Shown here: in pieces, positions 1-9,727 of the stretch
How positions within the stretch are numbered: position 1 is the first letter of the stretch
Layout of the letters: the number at the start of each line of letters is the position of its first letter
Origin: Phenylobacterium sp.
Lineage (GTDB): Bacteria > Pseudomonadota > Alphaproteobacteria > Caulobacterales > Caulobacteraceae
Assembly: GCF_031181185.1 (NCBI RefSeq)
Contig: NZ_JAPSKZ010000014.1
Span: 1 to 36,646, forward strand
Length of the DNA: 36,646 nucleotides
Reading direction: 5' to 3'
Program-made: the position numbers and the translations under genes
The notes under the pieces: generated by a model
The model's database searches: none
The model's input: only the letters and a program-made list of their open reading frames with translations
Told to the model about the DNA's origin: nothing

Positions 1-2
1 TC

Positions 3-125
3 GGGTCCGGCGGCAAGGGCGGCCGGGCGCATGCGCCGGACGAATGGATCGACGTGGCCAAGCCCGAGAGCGTGCGCGGCATGGGCGTCGGCCTGGCGGC
101 CCTCATCGCCATGGCGAACCGCTAG
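3..125 (+). CDS. C-terminal fragment of an M20-like metallopeptidase/hydrolase (5' truncated by window edge)
   Basis: Frame 3 reads GSGGKGGRAHAPDEWIDVAKPESVRGMGVGLAALIAMANR*, resembling the G.GG..HAPDEWI C-terminal motif of M20-type peptidases. Confidence 0.55.
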   Translation, partial: GSGGKGGRAHAPDEWIDVAKPESVRGMGVGLAALIAMANR

Positions 126-131
126 CCGCCG

Positions 132-1313
132 ATGTCCAGCCAGGTCGCGATCGTCGGCGCGGGGCCCGCCGGGCTCTTCGCCGCCGAGCGGCTGGCCGGT
201 GCGGGTGTGGCTGTGACGGTGTACGACCGCATGCCGTCGGTCGCGCGCAAGTTCCTGATGGCCGGACGCGGCGGCCTGAACCTGACCCATTCAGAAGACT
301 TCGAGGCGTTCGTCGCACGCTATGGCGAGGCGTCGGCGTGGCTGCGGCCCTACCTAGAACGCTTCCCGCCGACCGCGCTGGTCGCCTGGGCCGAAGGCCT
401 GGGACAGCCGACCTTCGTGGGTTCGTCGGGGCGGGTGTTCCCCGCGGCGTTGAAGGCCTCTCCGCTGCTGCGGGCGTGGCTCACCAGGCTGGGCGGGCTG
501 GGCGTGGCGGTGCGCGTCCGCTCGGAATGGCGCGGCTGGACGGCCGACGGCGCGATGGTGCTGGGCGACGAGGAGGTCCGGCCGGACGCCGCGATCCTGG
601 CGCTGGGCGGCGCCTCGTGGCCGAAGCTGGGGACCGACGGCGGCTGGGCGGAGTTCCTGCCCCGGGACGTGACGCCATTTGCGCCGGCGAACATGGGCGT
701 CGACGTCGCCTGGAGCCCGGTGATGCAGGGCTTCGCCGGGCAGCCGCTGAAGGGCATCGCGCTGACCCACGGCGGTCGCACGGTGCGCGGCGAGGCGGTC
801 GTCAGCCGCTACGGCCTCGAGGGCGGCGCGGTCTATGCGATCTCGGCGGCGCTTCGCAAGGCGATCGCGGCCGACGGGGCGGCGGTGCTGGAGGTGGACC
901 TTCGGCCCGACATGAGCGTCGGCGCCCTGACCGCCCGACTGGCCAAGCCGCGGGGAAGCCAGAGCCTGTCGAACCATCTGCGCAAGGCGCTGAAGCTCTC
1001 TCCGGTCGAGACCAACCTGCTACGCGAGGCGCACGGCAAGGACCTGCCGGCGGAGCCCGGCGCCCTGGCCCGCGCGATCAAGGCGGCGCCTCTCAGGCTG
1101 ACCGGCGTGCAGGGCCTCGCCCGGGCGATCTCGTCGGCCGGCGGCGTCCGCCGGGACGCGGTGGACGAGAACCTGATGTTGACCTCACGGCCGGGCGTGT
1201 TCGTCGCCGGCGAGATGCTGGACTGGGAAGCGCCGACCGGCGGCTATCTGCTGCAGGCGAGCTTCGCGACCGGCCTGGCGGCCGCGGAGGGCGTCCTAAG
1301 GCGGCTGGAATAG
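132..1313 (+). CDS. NAD(P)/FAD-dependent oxidoreductase, HI0933-like/TIGR03862-type flavoprotein
   Basis: N-terminal Rossmann motif VAIVGAGPAGLFAAERLA, then RKFLMAGRGGLNLTHSE and C-terminal GVFVAGEMLDWEAPTGGYLLQASFATG. Confidence 0.88.
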   Translation: MSSQVAIVGAGPAGLFAAERLAGAGVAVTVYDRMPSVARKFLMAGRGGLNLTHSEDFEAFVARYGEASAWLRPYLERFPPTALVAWAEGLGQPTFVGSSGRVFPAALKASPLLRAWLTRLGGLGVAVRVRSEWRGWTADGAMVLGDEEVRPDAAILALGGASWPKLGTDGGWAEFLPRDVTPFAPANMGVDVAWSPVMQGFAGQPLKGIALTHGGRTVRGEAVVSRYGLEGGAVYAISAALRKAIAADGAAVLEVDLRPDMSVGALTARLAKPRGSQSLSNHLRKALKLSPVETNLLREAHGKDLPAEPGALARAIKAAPLRLTGVQGLARAISSAGGVRRDAVDENLMLTSRPGVFVAGEMLDWEAPTGGYLLQASFATGLAAAEGVLRRLE

Positions 1314-1375
1314 ATGCGCCCTCGTCGGTGAAGCCGTCGGCCGGCGTGCTAAGCTCCTCCTCGGGAGGACGCGAG

Positions 1376-2209
1376 ATGGACAAGCTCACCGCCAGGTTCG
1401 ACGTCGACGGCCACGCCGCCGAGCTCCGGGAGCAGGGCTTCACCGTCATACGCGACTTCATGGACGCCGCGACCCTGCAGGCCGTGCGCGACAGCCTTGC
1501 GCCGTACATGGGCGCGCGCCGCGGACGCAACGCCTTCGAGGGCTTCAAGACAGAGCGGGTCTATACGCTGGTGGCGCGGGCCAAGGTGTTCGAGGACCTG
1601 ACCGCCGAGCCCCGCATCCTGGCGCTGCTCGACCGGTTCCTGCAGCCTGGCTACCTGCTGACCGCCAGCCAGTCGATCCAGATCAACCCCGGCGAGGCCG
1701 CGCAGGACCTGCATACCGACGACGGCTTCTATCGCCAGCCCCGGCCGAGACCCGCGATCAGCTACACCGTCATCGCGGCGGTGGACGCCTTCACCGCGGA
1801 GAACGGCGGGACCGAACTGATCCCCGGCAGCCACCTGTGGGGCGACGCCGGGGCGGAGGGACGGCCAAACGATCCGGCCGAACTCGAACGGATGCTGGTC
1901 CCGATGGAGATGCCGGCAGGCGCCTGCTTCGTGATGGCGGGGACCGTGCTCCACCGCGGCGGCGCGAACCGCAGCGACCGGCCGCGGCTGGCCTTCACGA
2001 ACCAGTATTGCGAACCCTGGGCGCGGACGCAGGAGAACTTCTTCCTCGGCGTCCCGGCCGAGCAGGTGCGCACGATGTCGCCGCGGCTGCAGACGCTGCT
2101 GGGTTACGAGATCTGGCCGCCGTTCATGGGCATGATCAGCTCGGTCCACCCGCGCAAGGCGCTGGAGCCCGGCTGGATTCCGCCGGTCGTGGCGCAGCGG
2201 CCGAACTAG
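1376..2209 (+). CDS. Phytanoyl-CoA dioxygenase (PhyH) family protein
   Basis: MDKLTARFDVDGHAAELREQGFTVIRDFMD; Fe(II)-binding HTDDGF and later H (GTVLHRGGANRS), with GGTELIPGSHLWG, typical of PhyH. ATG at 1376 after an aggag-like RBS. Confidence 0.85.
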   Translation: MDKLTARFDVDGHAAELREQGFTVIRDFMDAATLQAVRDSLAPYMGARRGRNAFEGFKTERVYTLVARAKVFEDLTAEPRILALLDRFLQPGYLLTASQSIQINPGEAAQDLHTDDGFYRQPRPRPAISYTVIAAVDAFTAENGGTELIPGSHLWGDAGAEGRPNDPAELERMLVPMEMPAGACFVMAGTVLHRGGANRSDRPRLAFTNQYCEPWARTQENFFLGVPAEQVRTMSPRLQTLLGYEIWPPFMGMISSVHPRKALEPGWIPPVVAQRPN

Positions 2210-2943
2210 GCGAGGTTGCGGCGGAACAGGGCGAACAGGCGCTCCCAGTGGCGTTCGGCGGCGGCCTTGTCATAGGCGGCGCGCTGCGGGAAGGCGAAGC
2301 CGTGGTGGCAGCCGGGATAGAGCTCGACCTCGGCCTTGGCGCGGCTGTCCTTGAGCGCGGCGTCCAGCGCCTCGACCATCTCGAGCGGCGCGTAGGGGTC
2401 GATCTCGGCGCAGGCGAAGTAGAGCTCGGCCCTGGTCTTCTGGGCCGCCAGGTGCGGGCTGTCGGCGCGGTCGGTGACCAGCTGGACGCCGTACAGCGAG
2501 GCGGCGCAGCGAATGCGCTCGGGATGGCGGGCGGCGGCGTTGATCGCGTACTGGCCGCTCATGCAGTAGCCGATGGCGCCCGCCGGGCCCTGGCTGGCGG
2601 CGGGGTCGCGGTCGGCGAAGTCCAGCAGGGCGTCGGCGTCTTCCATCACCATGGGGATGTCGATGGAGCCCATCAGCTCGAACATCCGCGCCCGGGCCTC
2701 GGCCTCGGGCAGCGGCGGCAGGTCGGCGAGTTCAAGGACGCCGCGCCGGTAATAGAGGTTCGGCAGCATCACATAGTAGCCGACGGTGGCGATCCGCCGG
2801 GCCATGTCGCGCAGCTCCTCGCGGATCGCCGGGGCGTCCATGAAGAAGAGGACGATAGGGTGCGGCCCGCCACGCTCGGGGTGCGCGATGAAGGTGGTGG
2901 TGGCCCCATCTTTGGTGGGGATGTCGATCGTCTGTTCGATCAC
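2206..2943 (-). CDS. Dienelactone hydrolase family protein
   Basis: GTG start (VIEQTIDIPTKDGATTTFIAHPE...); GAIGYCMSGQYAINAAARHPERI nucleophile-Cys region and ELYPGCHHGFAFPQRAAYD. Confidence 0.85.
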   Translation of the reverse strand: MIEQTIDIPTKDGATTTFIAHPERGGPHPIVLFFMDAPAIREELRDMARRIATVGYYVMLPNLYYRRGVLELADLPPLPEAEARARMFELMGSIDIPMVMEDADALLDFADRDPAASQGPAGAIGYCMSGQYAINAAARHPERIRCAASLYGVQLVTDRADSPHLAAQKTRAELYFACAEIDPYAPLEMVEALDAALKDSRAKAEVELYPGCHHGFAFPQRAAYDKAAAERHWERLFALFRRNLA

Positions 2944-2996
2944 GGCGCGCTCCTTGGCCAGGAACGCTAGGCAAGAGACCCCGCCCGAGGCAAGCC

Positions 2997-5096
2997 TCAG
3001 GCCGCTTTCTGCAGCTCCTGCTTCACGCGCTCGGCCAGGGTCTTGATGTCGATCGGCTTGGGCAGGAACGACACGTTGCGCTCGCCCTCCAGCAGGTCCG
3101 AGAACTCGCTCTCGGCGTAGCCGGAGATGAACATCACCGGCGCGGCGCCCAGGTACTGGCGGGCCTGTTTCAGGAGGTCGGGCCCCTGCATGCCCGGCAT
3201 GACCACGTCGGAGATCATCAGGTCGATCTCGCCGGCGTGGGTTTCGGCGTACTCCAGGGCCTCCTCGCCGCTGGCGGCCTCGATCACCTCGTAGCCGCGG
3301 GCGCGCAGCAGCTTGGCCGCCACGCCGCGGACGGCGTCCTCGTCCTCGACGAACAGAATGCGGCCGGCGCCGGAGAGGTCGCGGGCGGCGGGACGCTTGG
3401 GCTTGGCGATCGGCTCGGGCGGCGGGGCCACGATGGCGGCCGGCACGTGCACGGGCAGGAAGATGCGGAAGGCCGCGCCCTCGCCCGGGCGCGAGTCCAC
3501 CGAAATCCAGCCGTCGGACTGCTTGACGATGCCATAGACGGTGGCGAGGCCAAGGCCCGTCCCCTCGCCCACCGGCTTGGTGGTGAAGAAGGGGTCGAAG
3601 ATCTTGTCCATCGCCTCGGGCGGGATCCCGGGGCCGTCGTCCGAGACCTGGACCAGGGCATGGTCGCCCTGGGCCATCGGATAGCCGAGGTTGCGCGCCT
3701 CTTCCTGCGTGACCCGACCGGTCTTGATCTTGATGCGGCTGCCGCCGTGGCTGCGGATGGCGTCGCGGGCGTTGACCACAAGGTTCATCACCGCGGTGTC
3801 CAGCTGGCCGCGATCGGCGCGGACGTGGGGCAGGTTGCGGCCGTAGTCGGTGACGAGCTTGATGTCCTCGGGGAGCAGCCGGCGGAGCAGGACCTCGGAT
3901 TCCGAGATCATCTCGCCCACGTCCAGGATCTCGCGCTGGACCGTCTGCTTGCGCGAGAAGGCGAGCAGCTTGCGGACCAGGTCGGCCGCCCGCATCGAGG
4001 TCTGCTTGATTTCGTTCAGGCCCTCGTAAGAGGGATCGCCCACCGGGTGGCGTGCGGCGAGCACGTCCAGCTGCATCAGGATGGCGGTCAGCAGGTTGTT
4101 GAAGTCGTGGGCGACGCCGCCGGCCAGCTGGCCGATGGCCTGCATCTTCTGGCTCTGGGACAGCTGCAGTTCGATCTGCTTCTGCTCGGAGACGTCGACG
4201 AGATAGGCCACCCAGCGCCCATCGCTCTTCGACAGGTACAGGTGGGCGATGCGCTGCGGGTCGTGCGCCAGGCGGACCTCCAGCGGCGCCTTGCCGTCGG
4301 CCAGCCGCTGGGCGGCGTCGGCGCGGCTGGAGGGCTCGATCAGCTCGCCGAACGGCTGGCCGACCTGCCACGCGCCGGCGACGGACTTCAGCGCCGGATT
4401 GGCTTCGACGATGGTGGCCTCGAACGGATCCTCGCCCTCGATGAGGGCGGCGCCGAAGGGCGAGGCGGCGGCGAAGGCGTCCAGCACCTTCGGCGGCGGC
4501 GCCTTGGCGTTCGAGAAGGCGTTCAGCACCTCCATCGCCGCCGACGGCAGGGCCAGCGTGCCGCCCTGCCCCGTCAGGCGGACCAGATAGCGGCGAGGGC
4601 CGACGGGCGAGATCAGCGCCTTGCGTTCCTCGCCGGCCACCTTGAGCAGCGCGCGGCCGAGGTCGCCCCGGCGGGCGGCGGCGAGGGCGCCGAACAGGCT
4701 GGCGGCGGCCGCGCCGCTCTTGGGCAGGCGCATGGCCGGACCCATGGCCTCCCGCCAGGCGGCGTTGGCGACCGACAGCTTGCCGTCGGGCGCAGCGATG
4801 GCGGCGGGCTCGTCCAGGGCGGCCAGGAAGGTCTCGGCGCCCTGGTCGCTCTCGACGGGAGCCTCGGACCCGGTGCGCAGGACGAACAGGCCCAGGCAGG
4901 CGACCCCGGCCAGCCCGATCAGCAGCATCATGCTGGCGAGCGTCGCCGGGCCGGCGTCGAGCGCCGGCGCCGCGGCGAAGCCCACGGCGAGCAGGAAGAA
5001 CACGATCGCGGCCCCGGTCAGGGGATCGAAGCGGTTCCTGGGCTTGGACGGCGGTTCGGCCAACGAGAGGGCCTCCGGCGATTCGGTCTTCAGCAT
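2997..5096 (-). CDS. cckA: Cell-cycle hybrid sensor histidine kinase CckA (TM, PAS-like, HisKA, HATPase, C-terminal receiver)
   Basis: [30 protein letters not shown]-box, N/G boxes ([51 protein letters not shown]), C-terminal receiver ([12 protein letters not shown]...[12 protein letters not shown]). Lies directly behind flhB. Confidence 0.88.
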   Translation of the reverse strand: MLKTESPEALSLAEPPSKPRNRFDPLTGAAIVFFLLAVGFAAAPALDAGPATLASMMLLIGLAGVACLGLFVLRTGSEAPVESDQGAETFLAALDEPAAIAAPDGKLSVANAAWREAMGPAMRLPKSGAAAASLFGALAAARRGDLGRALLKVAGEERKALISPVGPRRYLVRLTGQGGTLALPSAAMEVLNAFSNAKAPPPKVLDAFAAASPFGAALIEGEDPFEATIVEANPALKSVAGAWQVGQPFGELIEPSSRADAAQRLADGKAPLEVRLAHDPQRIAHLYLSKSDGRWVAYLVDVSEQKQIELQLSQSQKMQAIGQLAGGVAHDFNNLLTAILMQLDVLAARHPVGDPSYEGLNEIKQTSMRAADLVRKLLAFSRKQTVQREILDVGEMISESEVLLRRLLPEDIKLVTDYGRNLPHVRADRGQLDTAVMNLVVNARDAIRSHGGSRIKIKTGRVTQEEARNLGYPMAQGDHALVQVSDDGPGIPPEAMDKIFDPFFTTKPVGEGTGLGLATVYGIVKQSDGWISVDSRPGEGAAFRIFLPVHVPAAIVAPPPEPIAKPKRPAARDLSGAGRILFVEDEDAVRGVAAKLLRARGYEVIEAASGEEALEYAETHAGEIDLMISDVVMPGMQGPDLLKQARQYLGAAPVMFISGYAESEFSDLLEGERNVSFLPKPIDIKTLAERVKQELQKAA

Positions 5097-5100
5097 TGTG

Positions 5101-6186
5101 TCACAGGGGCTTAGGCGCCGCACGGCGCGCGCCGCGTCCGGCGTTGAGGATGAAGCCGATGATCTTGGCGACGGCTTCGTAGTGGGCGGGCGGGATCATG
5201 TCGTCCACCTCGACCGCGGCATAAAGCGCGCGGGCGAGCGGCGGGTCTTCGATGACGGGCACGCCGGCCTCCTCGGCGACGGCGCGGATCTTAAGGGCGA
5301 GGCTGTCGAGGCCTTTGGCGACGCATAGCGGCGCGCCGGTGGAGTCGGCTTCGTACTTCAGCGCCACGGCGTAGTGGGTCGGGTTCATGATCACGACGGT
5401 CGCGTCGGGCACCGCCTGTATCATCCGCCGGCGGGCGCGTTCGATCCGCAGCTGCTTCTGCCGGGCCTTCACGTGCGGGTCGCCGTCGGTCTGCTTGTAG
5501 TCCTCCTTCACCTCTTCCCGGCTCATGCGCATCCGCTTCATGAAGCGGTGGCGCTGCCACAGCCAGTCGGCGCCGGCGATGCTGAGCGAGAGCGCGGCGG
5601 CGGCGAAGATCAGCCGCTTCAGGATCTCCAGCGCGAACGGCAGCATGGCGATCGGGTCGAGGGCCGAAAGATTGGCCAGCTGAGAGACGTAGGGCTTCAG
5701 CACCCACCAGCCCAAGACGGAGGTGATGATGACCTTCAGCGTGGACTTGGCGAACTGCATCAGCCCGTCGGGACCGAAAATCTTCTTGAAGCCGCTGAGC
5801 GGCGACACCTTCTTCAGGTCGGGCTTGAGCTTCTCGCCCGAGAACATGAGGCCCGTCTGCATCAGGTTGCCGGCCACGCCGCAGATCATCGCCACGCTGA
5901 AGACGATCGCCAGCGCCGGGGCGGCGGCCAGGATGGCGTGACGGGCGACGCCCACGCCGCCCTGGCCGTCCAGGGCGATCTCATGCGGGTGGGCGATGAA
6001 CGGCACGAGCTCGTGGGCCAGGTTGCGCGACAGCCAGCCGCCGAAGATGAAGACGGCCGCCGACACGCCGGCCAGCACCGCGAATGCCGACAGGTCCGGC
6101 GTCTTGGGAACGTCGCCCTTCTCCCGCGCCTGGGATAGTTTTCGCGGTGTTGGTTCTTCTGTCTTGGAGGCGGCGTCTTCGCTCAT
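5101..6186 (-). CDS. flhB: Flagellar type III export protein FlhB
   Basis: SKTEEPTPRKLSQAREKGDVPKTPDL N-terminus; autocleavage motif NPTH in VVIMNPTHYAVALKY. Confidence 0.96.
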   Translation of the reverse strand: MSEDAASKTEEPTPRKLSQAREKGDVPKTPDLSAFAVLAGVSAAVFIFGGWLSRNLAHELVPFIAHPHEIALDGQGGVGVARHAILAAAPALAIVFSVAMICGVAGNLMQTGLMFSGEKLKPDLKKVSPLSGFKKIFGPDGLMQFAKSTLKVIITSVLGWWVLKPYVSQLANLSALDPIAMLPFALEILKRLIFAAAALSLSIAGADWLWQRHRFMKRMRMSREEVKEDYKQTDGDPHVKARQKQLRIERARRRMIQAVPDATVVIMNPTHYAVALKYEADSTGAPLCVAKGLDSLALKIRAVAEEAGVPVIEDPPLARALYAAVEVDDMIPPAHYEAVAKIIGFILNAGRGARRAAPKPL

Positions 6187-6944
6187 GAGCCGAGGAAGGC
6201 CCCCACCAGCTCACGATAGCGGTCGACCCACACGAGGCCGATGACGCCCAGGCTGAGCGCAAACACCGCCAGACCCAGCAGCACGATGATGGGCGTGGCC
6301 ACGAAGAACACCTGGAACTGCGGCATGACCCGGCCGACCAGGCCCACGGCGACGTTGAAGATCAGCGAGAAGACCAGCACCGGCGCCGCCAGCTGCAGGC
6401 CCAGCGCGAACGAGCGGCTGAGGGTCTGGACGGCCAACTGGGCGGCGTCGGCGACGGGCACGTCCCGGCCGAAGGGGAACAGGCTGTAGGAGCGGACGAT
6501 CGCGGCCAGGAACATGTGGTGCAGGTCGGTCGTCATGATGAGGACGATCCCCAGCAGGCCCAGGAAGGTGGAGAGCGTCGGCGACGGCTGGGCCTGCATC
6601 GGGTTGGCGGTCTGTGCGAACGACAGCGTCGTGCCCAGCGAGACCATCTCGCCCGCGGTGGCCAGCGACATCATGAAGATGCGCAGGATGCCGCCGATCA
6701 TCAGGCCGATCAGGATCTCGCGGATCACCTCGCCGGCCATGGCGCCGGTCGTCGCCGGCAGCGCGGGCGCCGTCGGGCCCAGCACCGGGAACAGCATCAG
6801 CCCCAGCGCCAGCGCGAACGACAGCCGGATGCGCGGCGGGATGAACGTCTCGCCGATCCCCGGGATGAGCATGACGATCGCGCCCAGCCGCGCGAAGATG
6901 AGGCCGGCGGCGAAGACCTGCTGGGCTGTGGCGTAGGATTCCAT
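6183..6944 (-). CDS. fliR: Flagellar export apparatus protein FliR
   Basis: Hydrophobic protein with ARLGAIVMLIPGIGETFIPPRIRLSFALALGLMLFP; 4-bp overlap with flhB. Confidence 0.94.
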   Translation of the reverse strand: MESYATAQQVFAAGLIFARLGAIVMLIPGIGETFIPPRIRLSFALALGLMLFPVLGPTAPALPATTGAMAGEVIREILIGLMIGGILRIFMMSLATAGEMVSLGTTLSFAQTANPMQAQPSPTLSTFLGLLGIVLIMTTDLHHMFLAAIVRSYSLFPFGRDVPVADAAQLAVQTLSRSFALGLQLAAPVLVFSLIFNVAVGLVGRVMPQFQVFFVATPIIVLLGLAVFALSLGVIGLVWVDRYRELVGAFLGS

Positions 6945-6963
6945 GGGGCCTTGCCGCCCCGGC

Positions 6964-7227
6964 TCACATCGCCGCGATGCGGGCCGCGATGTGCTGCATG
7001 AAGCCGCTCATCAGCGCGCCCATGAGCGGCAGGAAAATCAGGAGCGAGACGAAGATCGCGACGATCTTCGGCGCATAGACGAGGGTGGCTTCCTGGATCT
7101 GGGTGAGGGCCTGCAACAGGCCGATGCCGACGCCCACGATCAGGCCCACGATCAGCACCGGCGCCGACAGCTGGATGGTGAGCCAGATGGCGTCGCGCCC
7201 GACGTCCAGAACCTCGGCGCCGCTCAT
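6964..7227 (-). CDS. fliQ: Flagellar export apparatus protein FliQ
   Basis: 87 aa: DAIWLTIQLSAPVLIVGLIVGVGIGLLQALTQIQEATLVYAPKIVAIF, typical FliQ. Confidence 0.96.
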   Translation of the reverse strand: MSGAEVLDVGRDAIWLTIQLSAPVLIVGLIVGVGIGLLQALTQIQEATLVYAPKIVAIFVSLLIFLPLMGALMSGFMQHIAARIAAM

Positions 7228-7290
7228 GAAATCCCCCGAAAGAACACTGAAAACGGCGGCCGACTCCGCCGGGGCCAGAGTCGGGCCAGT

Positions 7291-7298
7291 ATGGTTAA
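7291..7298 (-). promoter_or_regulatory. Candidate CtrA site TTAACCAT upstream of fliQ
   Basis: Plus strand ATGGTTAA is TTAACCAT on the fliQ-sense strand, about 65 bp upstream of the fliQ ATG. Confidence 0.6.
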
Positions 7299-7326
7299 CG
7301 AACGGCTACCGGTGGGCAGGAATTGC

Positions 7327-8889
7327 CTAGAGCCCGAGGTCGTTCTCGAGCTGCCGGGCGGCCTGGGCGGGCGTCGCCTTCCCCGCCTCCCGGTCGACGC
7401 TGTAGTTGGCCGCGCGCATGGCTTCGACGGGGACCTTGCCGATGAGCGGCTGCAGGACGCCGAGCAGGCGGCGGTCGCCGGCCCGCTTCGGCGAGACCAG
7501 GACGACGGCGTCGTAGGGCGGGATCGCCCCTTTCGGGTCGGTCAGCACGACGAGCCGGTCGGCGGCGATGCGGCCATCCGACGAGAACGCCGAGATCACG
7601 TCGGCCTCGCCGCCGGCGAGCGCTCGGTACATGAAGGTCGGCTGGTAGGACCGGGCGCTGCGGAAGTTCAGGCCGTAGGCCGCCTCGACCGCCTTCCATT
7701 CGGGCCGGGAGAGGAACTCCAGGTCCGAGCCCAGCGCGAGCCCTGGCGCCCGACGCGCCAGGTCGTCCAGGCTCGCCACGCCCAGCTCCCGGGCGCGGTC
7801 GGGCCGCATGACGAAGGCGTAGGCGTTCTCGAAGCCCAGCGAGCCCAGCACCTGCACGCCGTCGCGGCGGGCGAGTTCGGCCGTGAGCTGGTCCAGCACC
7901 GCCTGGCGGCCGGGATTGTCCGTGCGGCCCAGCACGTTCGTCCAGAGCGTGCCCGAGTAGTCGACGTAGACGTCCACCTCGCCAGCGGCCAGCGCCCGGT
8001 AGGCGACGGCGCTGCCCAGGTCCTCCTTGCGCGAGACGCGAGCCCCGCCCCGTTCGAGGCGCCCCGCGATCAGCTCGGCCAGGATGTACTGCTCGGAGAA
8101 GTTCTTGGCGCCCACAACGTAGGCCGCCGGCCGGCCGAAGCTGGCGAGCGGCAGGACGGCCAGCGCGACGCCTGCGAAGAGCGCGGCCGCCGCGCCAAGG
8201 GCCAACCCGCGCCGCCGACGGCGGACGCCCGCCTCGGCCAGGCCCAGCAGTTGGTCGGCGACCAGGGCCAACAGCGCAGAGGCCGCGCAGCCGAAGAGGA
8301 CGAAGACCCAGTTCTCGGTCTGCAGCCCTGCGAAGATGTAGTTGCCGAGGCTGGTCTGGCCGACCGGCGTCGAGAGCGTGGCCGCGCCGATGGTCCAGAC
8401 GGCGGCGGTGCGTACGCCGGCCATGATCACGGGCGCGGCCAGCGGCAGCTCCACCTGGAACAGCCTCTGACGCGCATCCAGTCCCAGGGCGTCGGCGGCC
8501 TCGCGCACGGCGGGGTCGATGCCGCCCAGGCCGGCGACGGTGTTCCGCAGGATCGGCAGCATGGAATAGAGCGTCAGGGCCAGCAGGGACGGCAGAAAGC
8601 CGAGCGCCGAGAAGCCGCCGCCGAAGATCGCCCGGCTCAGCGCCGAGAGCGCCAGCAGCAGGGGATAGAACAGGGCGAGCAGCGCCAGGCTTGGGATGGT
8701 CTGGATCAGGCTGGCGAGGGCCATCAGGGGCCAGCGGAGCCGGGCGCTGCGGGCGGCGGCCACCGCCAGCGGCAGGCTGATCGCGACGCCCAGGGCCAGG
8801 GCGCTGGCGCTGAGCAGCACGTGCCAGGCGAGGTACTCCGGCAGGCGCTCGAAAGCGGCGGCCAAACGTGGGCTCCACTGGGCGTTCAT
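7327..8889 (-). CDS. ABC transporter permease fused to C-terminal substrate-binding domain (glycine betaine/choline OpuB/OsmF-like)
   Basis: N-terminal permease (LIQTIPSLALLALFYPLLL...LPILRNTVAGLGGIDPAVREAADALGLDARQRLFQVELPLAAPVIMAGVRTA) and C-terminal OpuC-like domain (VVGAKNFSEQYILAELIAGRLE...GEVDVYVDYSGTLWTNVLG). Confidence 0.9.
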   Translation of the reverse strand: MNAQWSPRLAAAFERLPEYLAWHVLLSASALALGVAISLPLAVAAARSARLRWPLMALASLIQTIPSLALLALFYPLLLALSALSRAIFGGGFSALGFLPSLLALTLYSMLPILRNTVAGLGGIDPAVREAADALGLDARQRLFQVELPLAAPVIMAGVRTAAVWTIGAATLSTPVGQTSLGNYIFAGLQTENWVFVLFGCAASALLALVADQLLGLAEAGVRRRRRGLALGAAAALFAGVALAVLPLASFGRPAAYVVGAKNFSEQYILAELIAGRLERGGARVSRKEDLGSAVAYRALAAGEVDVYVDYSGTLWTNVLGRTDNPGRQAVLDQLTAELARRDGVQVLGSLGFENAYAFVMRPDRARELGVASLDDLARRAPGLALGSDLEFLSRPEWKAVEAAYGLNFRSARSYQPTFMYRALAGGEADVISAFSSDGRIAADRLVVLTDPKGAIPPYDAVVLVSPKRAGDRRLLGVLQPLIGKVPVEAMRAANYSVDREAGKATPAQAARQLENDLGL

Positions 8890-9653
8890 GCGCCGAACCG
8901 CGCCTCGAGCCGCCGCGCCTGGCGCAGCGGCGCCTCGAGCAAGGCGCGCACGTCAGGATCGGCGGCCTGGGACAGGAGCTCAGCCGGCGCGCCGTCGGCG
9001 AGGATGCGCCCCTCCTTCAGCACCACCACGCGGTCGGCGAGCAGCACCGCCTCGGCTATGTCGTGGGTGACCATGAGGGTGGTCACGCCCAGCCGCTCGT
9101 GCAGGGCGCGGTAGTCGGCGCCCAGCGGCTCGCGGATGATGGGATCGAGGGCGCCGAAGGGCTCGTCCATCAGAACCAGCGGCGGCTCGCCGGCGAGCGC
9201 GCGGGCGACGCCCACCCGCTGGCGCTGGCCGCCCGAGAGCGCGGCGGGCAGGCGGTCCTTCACCTCGACCGGGAGCCCGACGAGTTGCAGCAGCTCCGCC
9301 GTCCGGGCGACGATACGCTCGGTCGGCCAGTCCAGCAGCGCCGGCACGACGGCGATGTTCTCGGCCACCGTGCGGTGCGGGAAGAGGCCGATCTCCTGGA
9401 AGACGTAGCCGATCCGGCGGCGCAGGACGTGCGGCCGGGCGGCCCGCGCCACGTCCTCGCCCAGCACGGCGACGTGGCCGGCGTCGGGGCGGATCAGGCC
9501 GTTGAGCGTCTTGAGCAGCGTGGTCTTGCCCGAACCCGAGCCGCCGACCAGCGCCACGAATTCACCCGGACCGACCGTCAGGCCGATGCCGTCGAGGGCG
9601 GGCCGCCCTCCGTACCGCTTGCAGACGCCCTCGAGGCGGATCACCGGCTGCAT
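8886..9653 (-). CDS. ABC transporter ATP-binding protein (betaine/choline-type)
   Basis: Walker A GGSGSGKTTLLK, signature LSGGQRQRVGVARALA, Walker B LVLMDEPFGALD; 4-bp overlap with the fused permease/SBP gene. Confidence 0.93.
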   Translation of the reverse strand: MQPVIRLEGVCKRYGGRPALDGIGLTVGPGEFVALVGGSGSGKTTLLKTLNGLIRPDAGHVAVLGEDVARAARPHVLRRRIGYVFQEIGLFPHRTVAENIAVVPALLDWPTERIVARTAELLQLVGLPVEVKDRLPAALSGGQRQRVGVARALAGEPPLVLMDEPFGALDPIIREPLGADYRALHERLGVTTLMVTHDIAEAVLLADRVVVLKEGRILADGAPAELLSQAADPDVRALLEAPLRQARRLEARFGA

Positions 9654-9727
9654 CGCCTCAGCCGTAGCACGGTTCCGGGGTCCCCGCCGCCGCCGCGACG
9701 CGTTATGACGATCGCCTGGACAGTCCC

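Noticed and set aside
44-2209. 721-aa plus-strand ORF starting at 44
   Set aside because: Only its C-terminal 277 aa (from ATG 1376) is a real PhyH protein; the upstream part is an out-of-frame shadow of the flavoprotein gene.
3237-5114. 625-aa plus-strand ORF antisense to cckA
   Set aside because: Low-complexity Gly/Arg/Ala/Leu shadow ORF in high-GC DNA; the opposite strand encodes an unmistakable histidine kinase.
6943-9114. 723-aa ORF antisense to fliQ and the ABC permease
   Set aside because: Gly/Arg/Gln-rich translation without domain signatures; spans two well-supported minus-strand genes and a promoter region.
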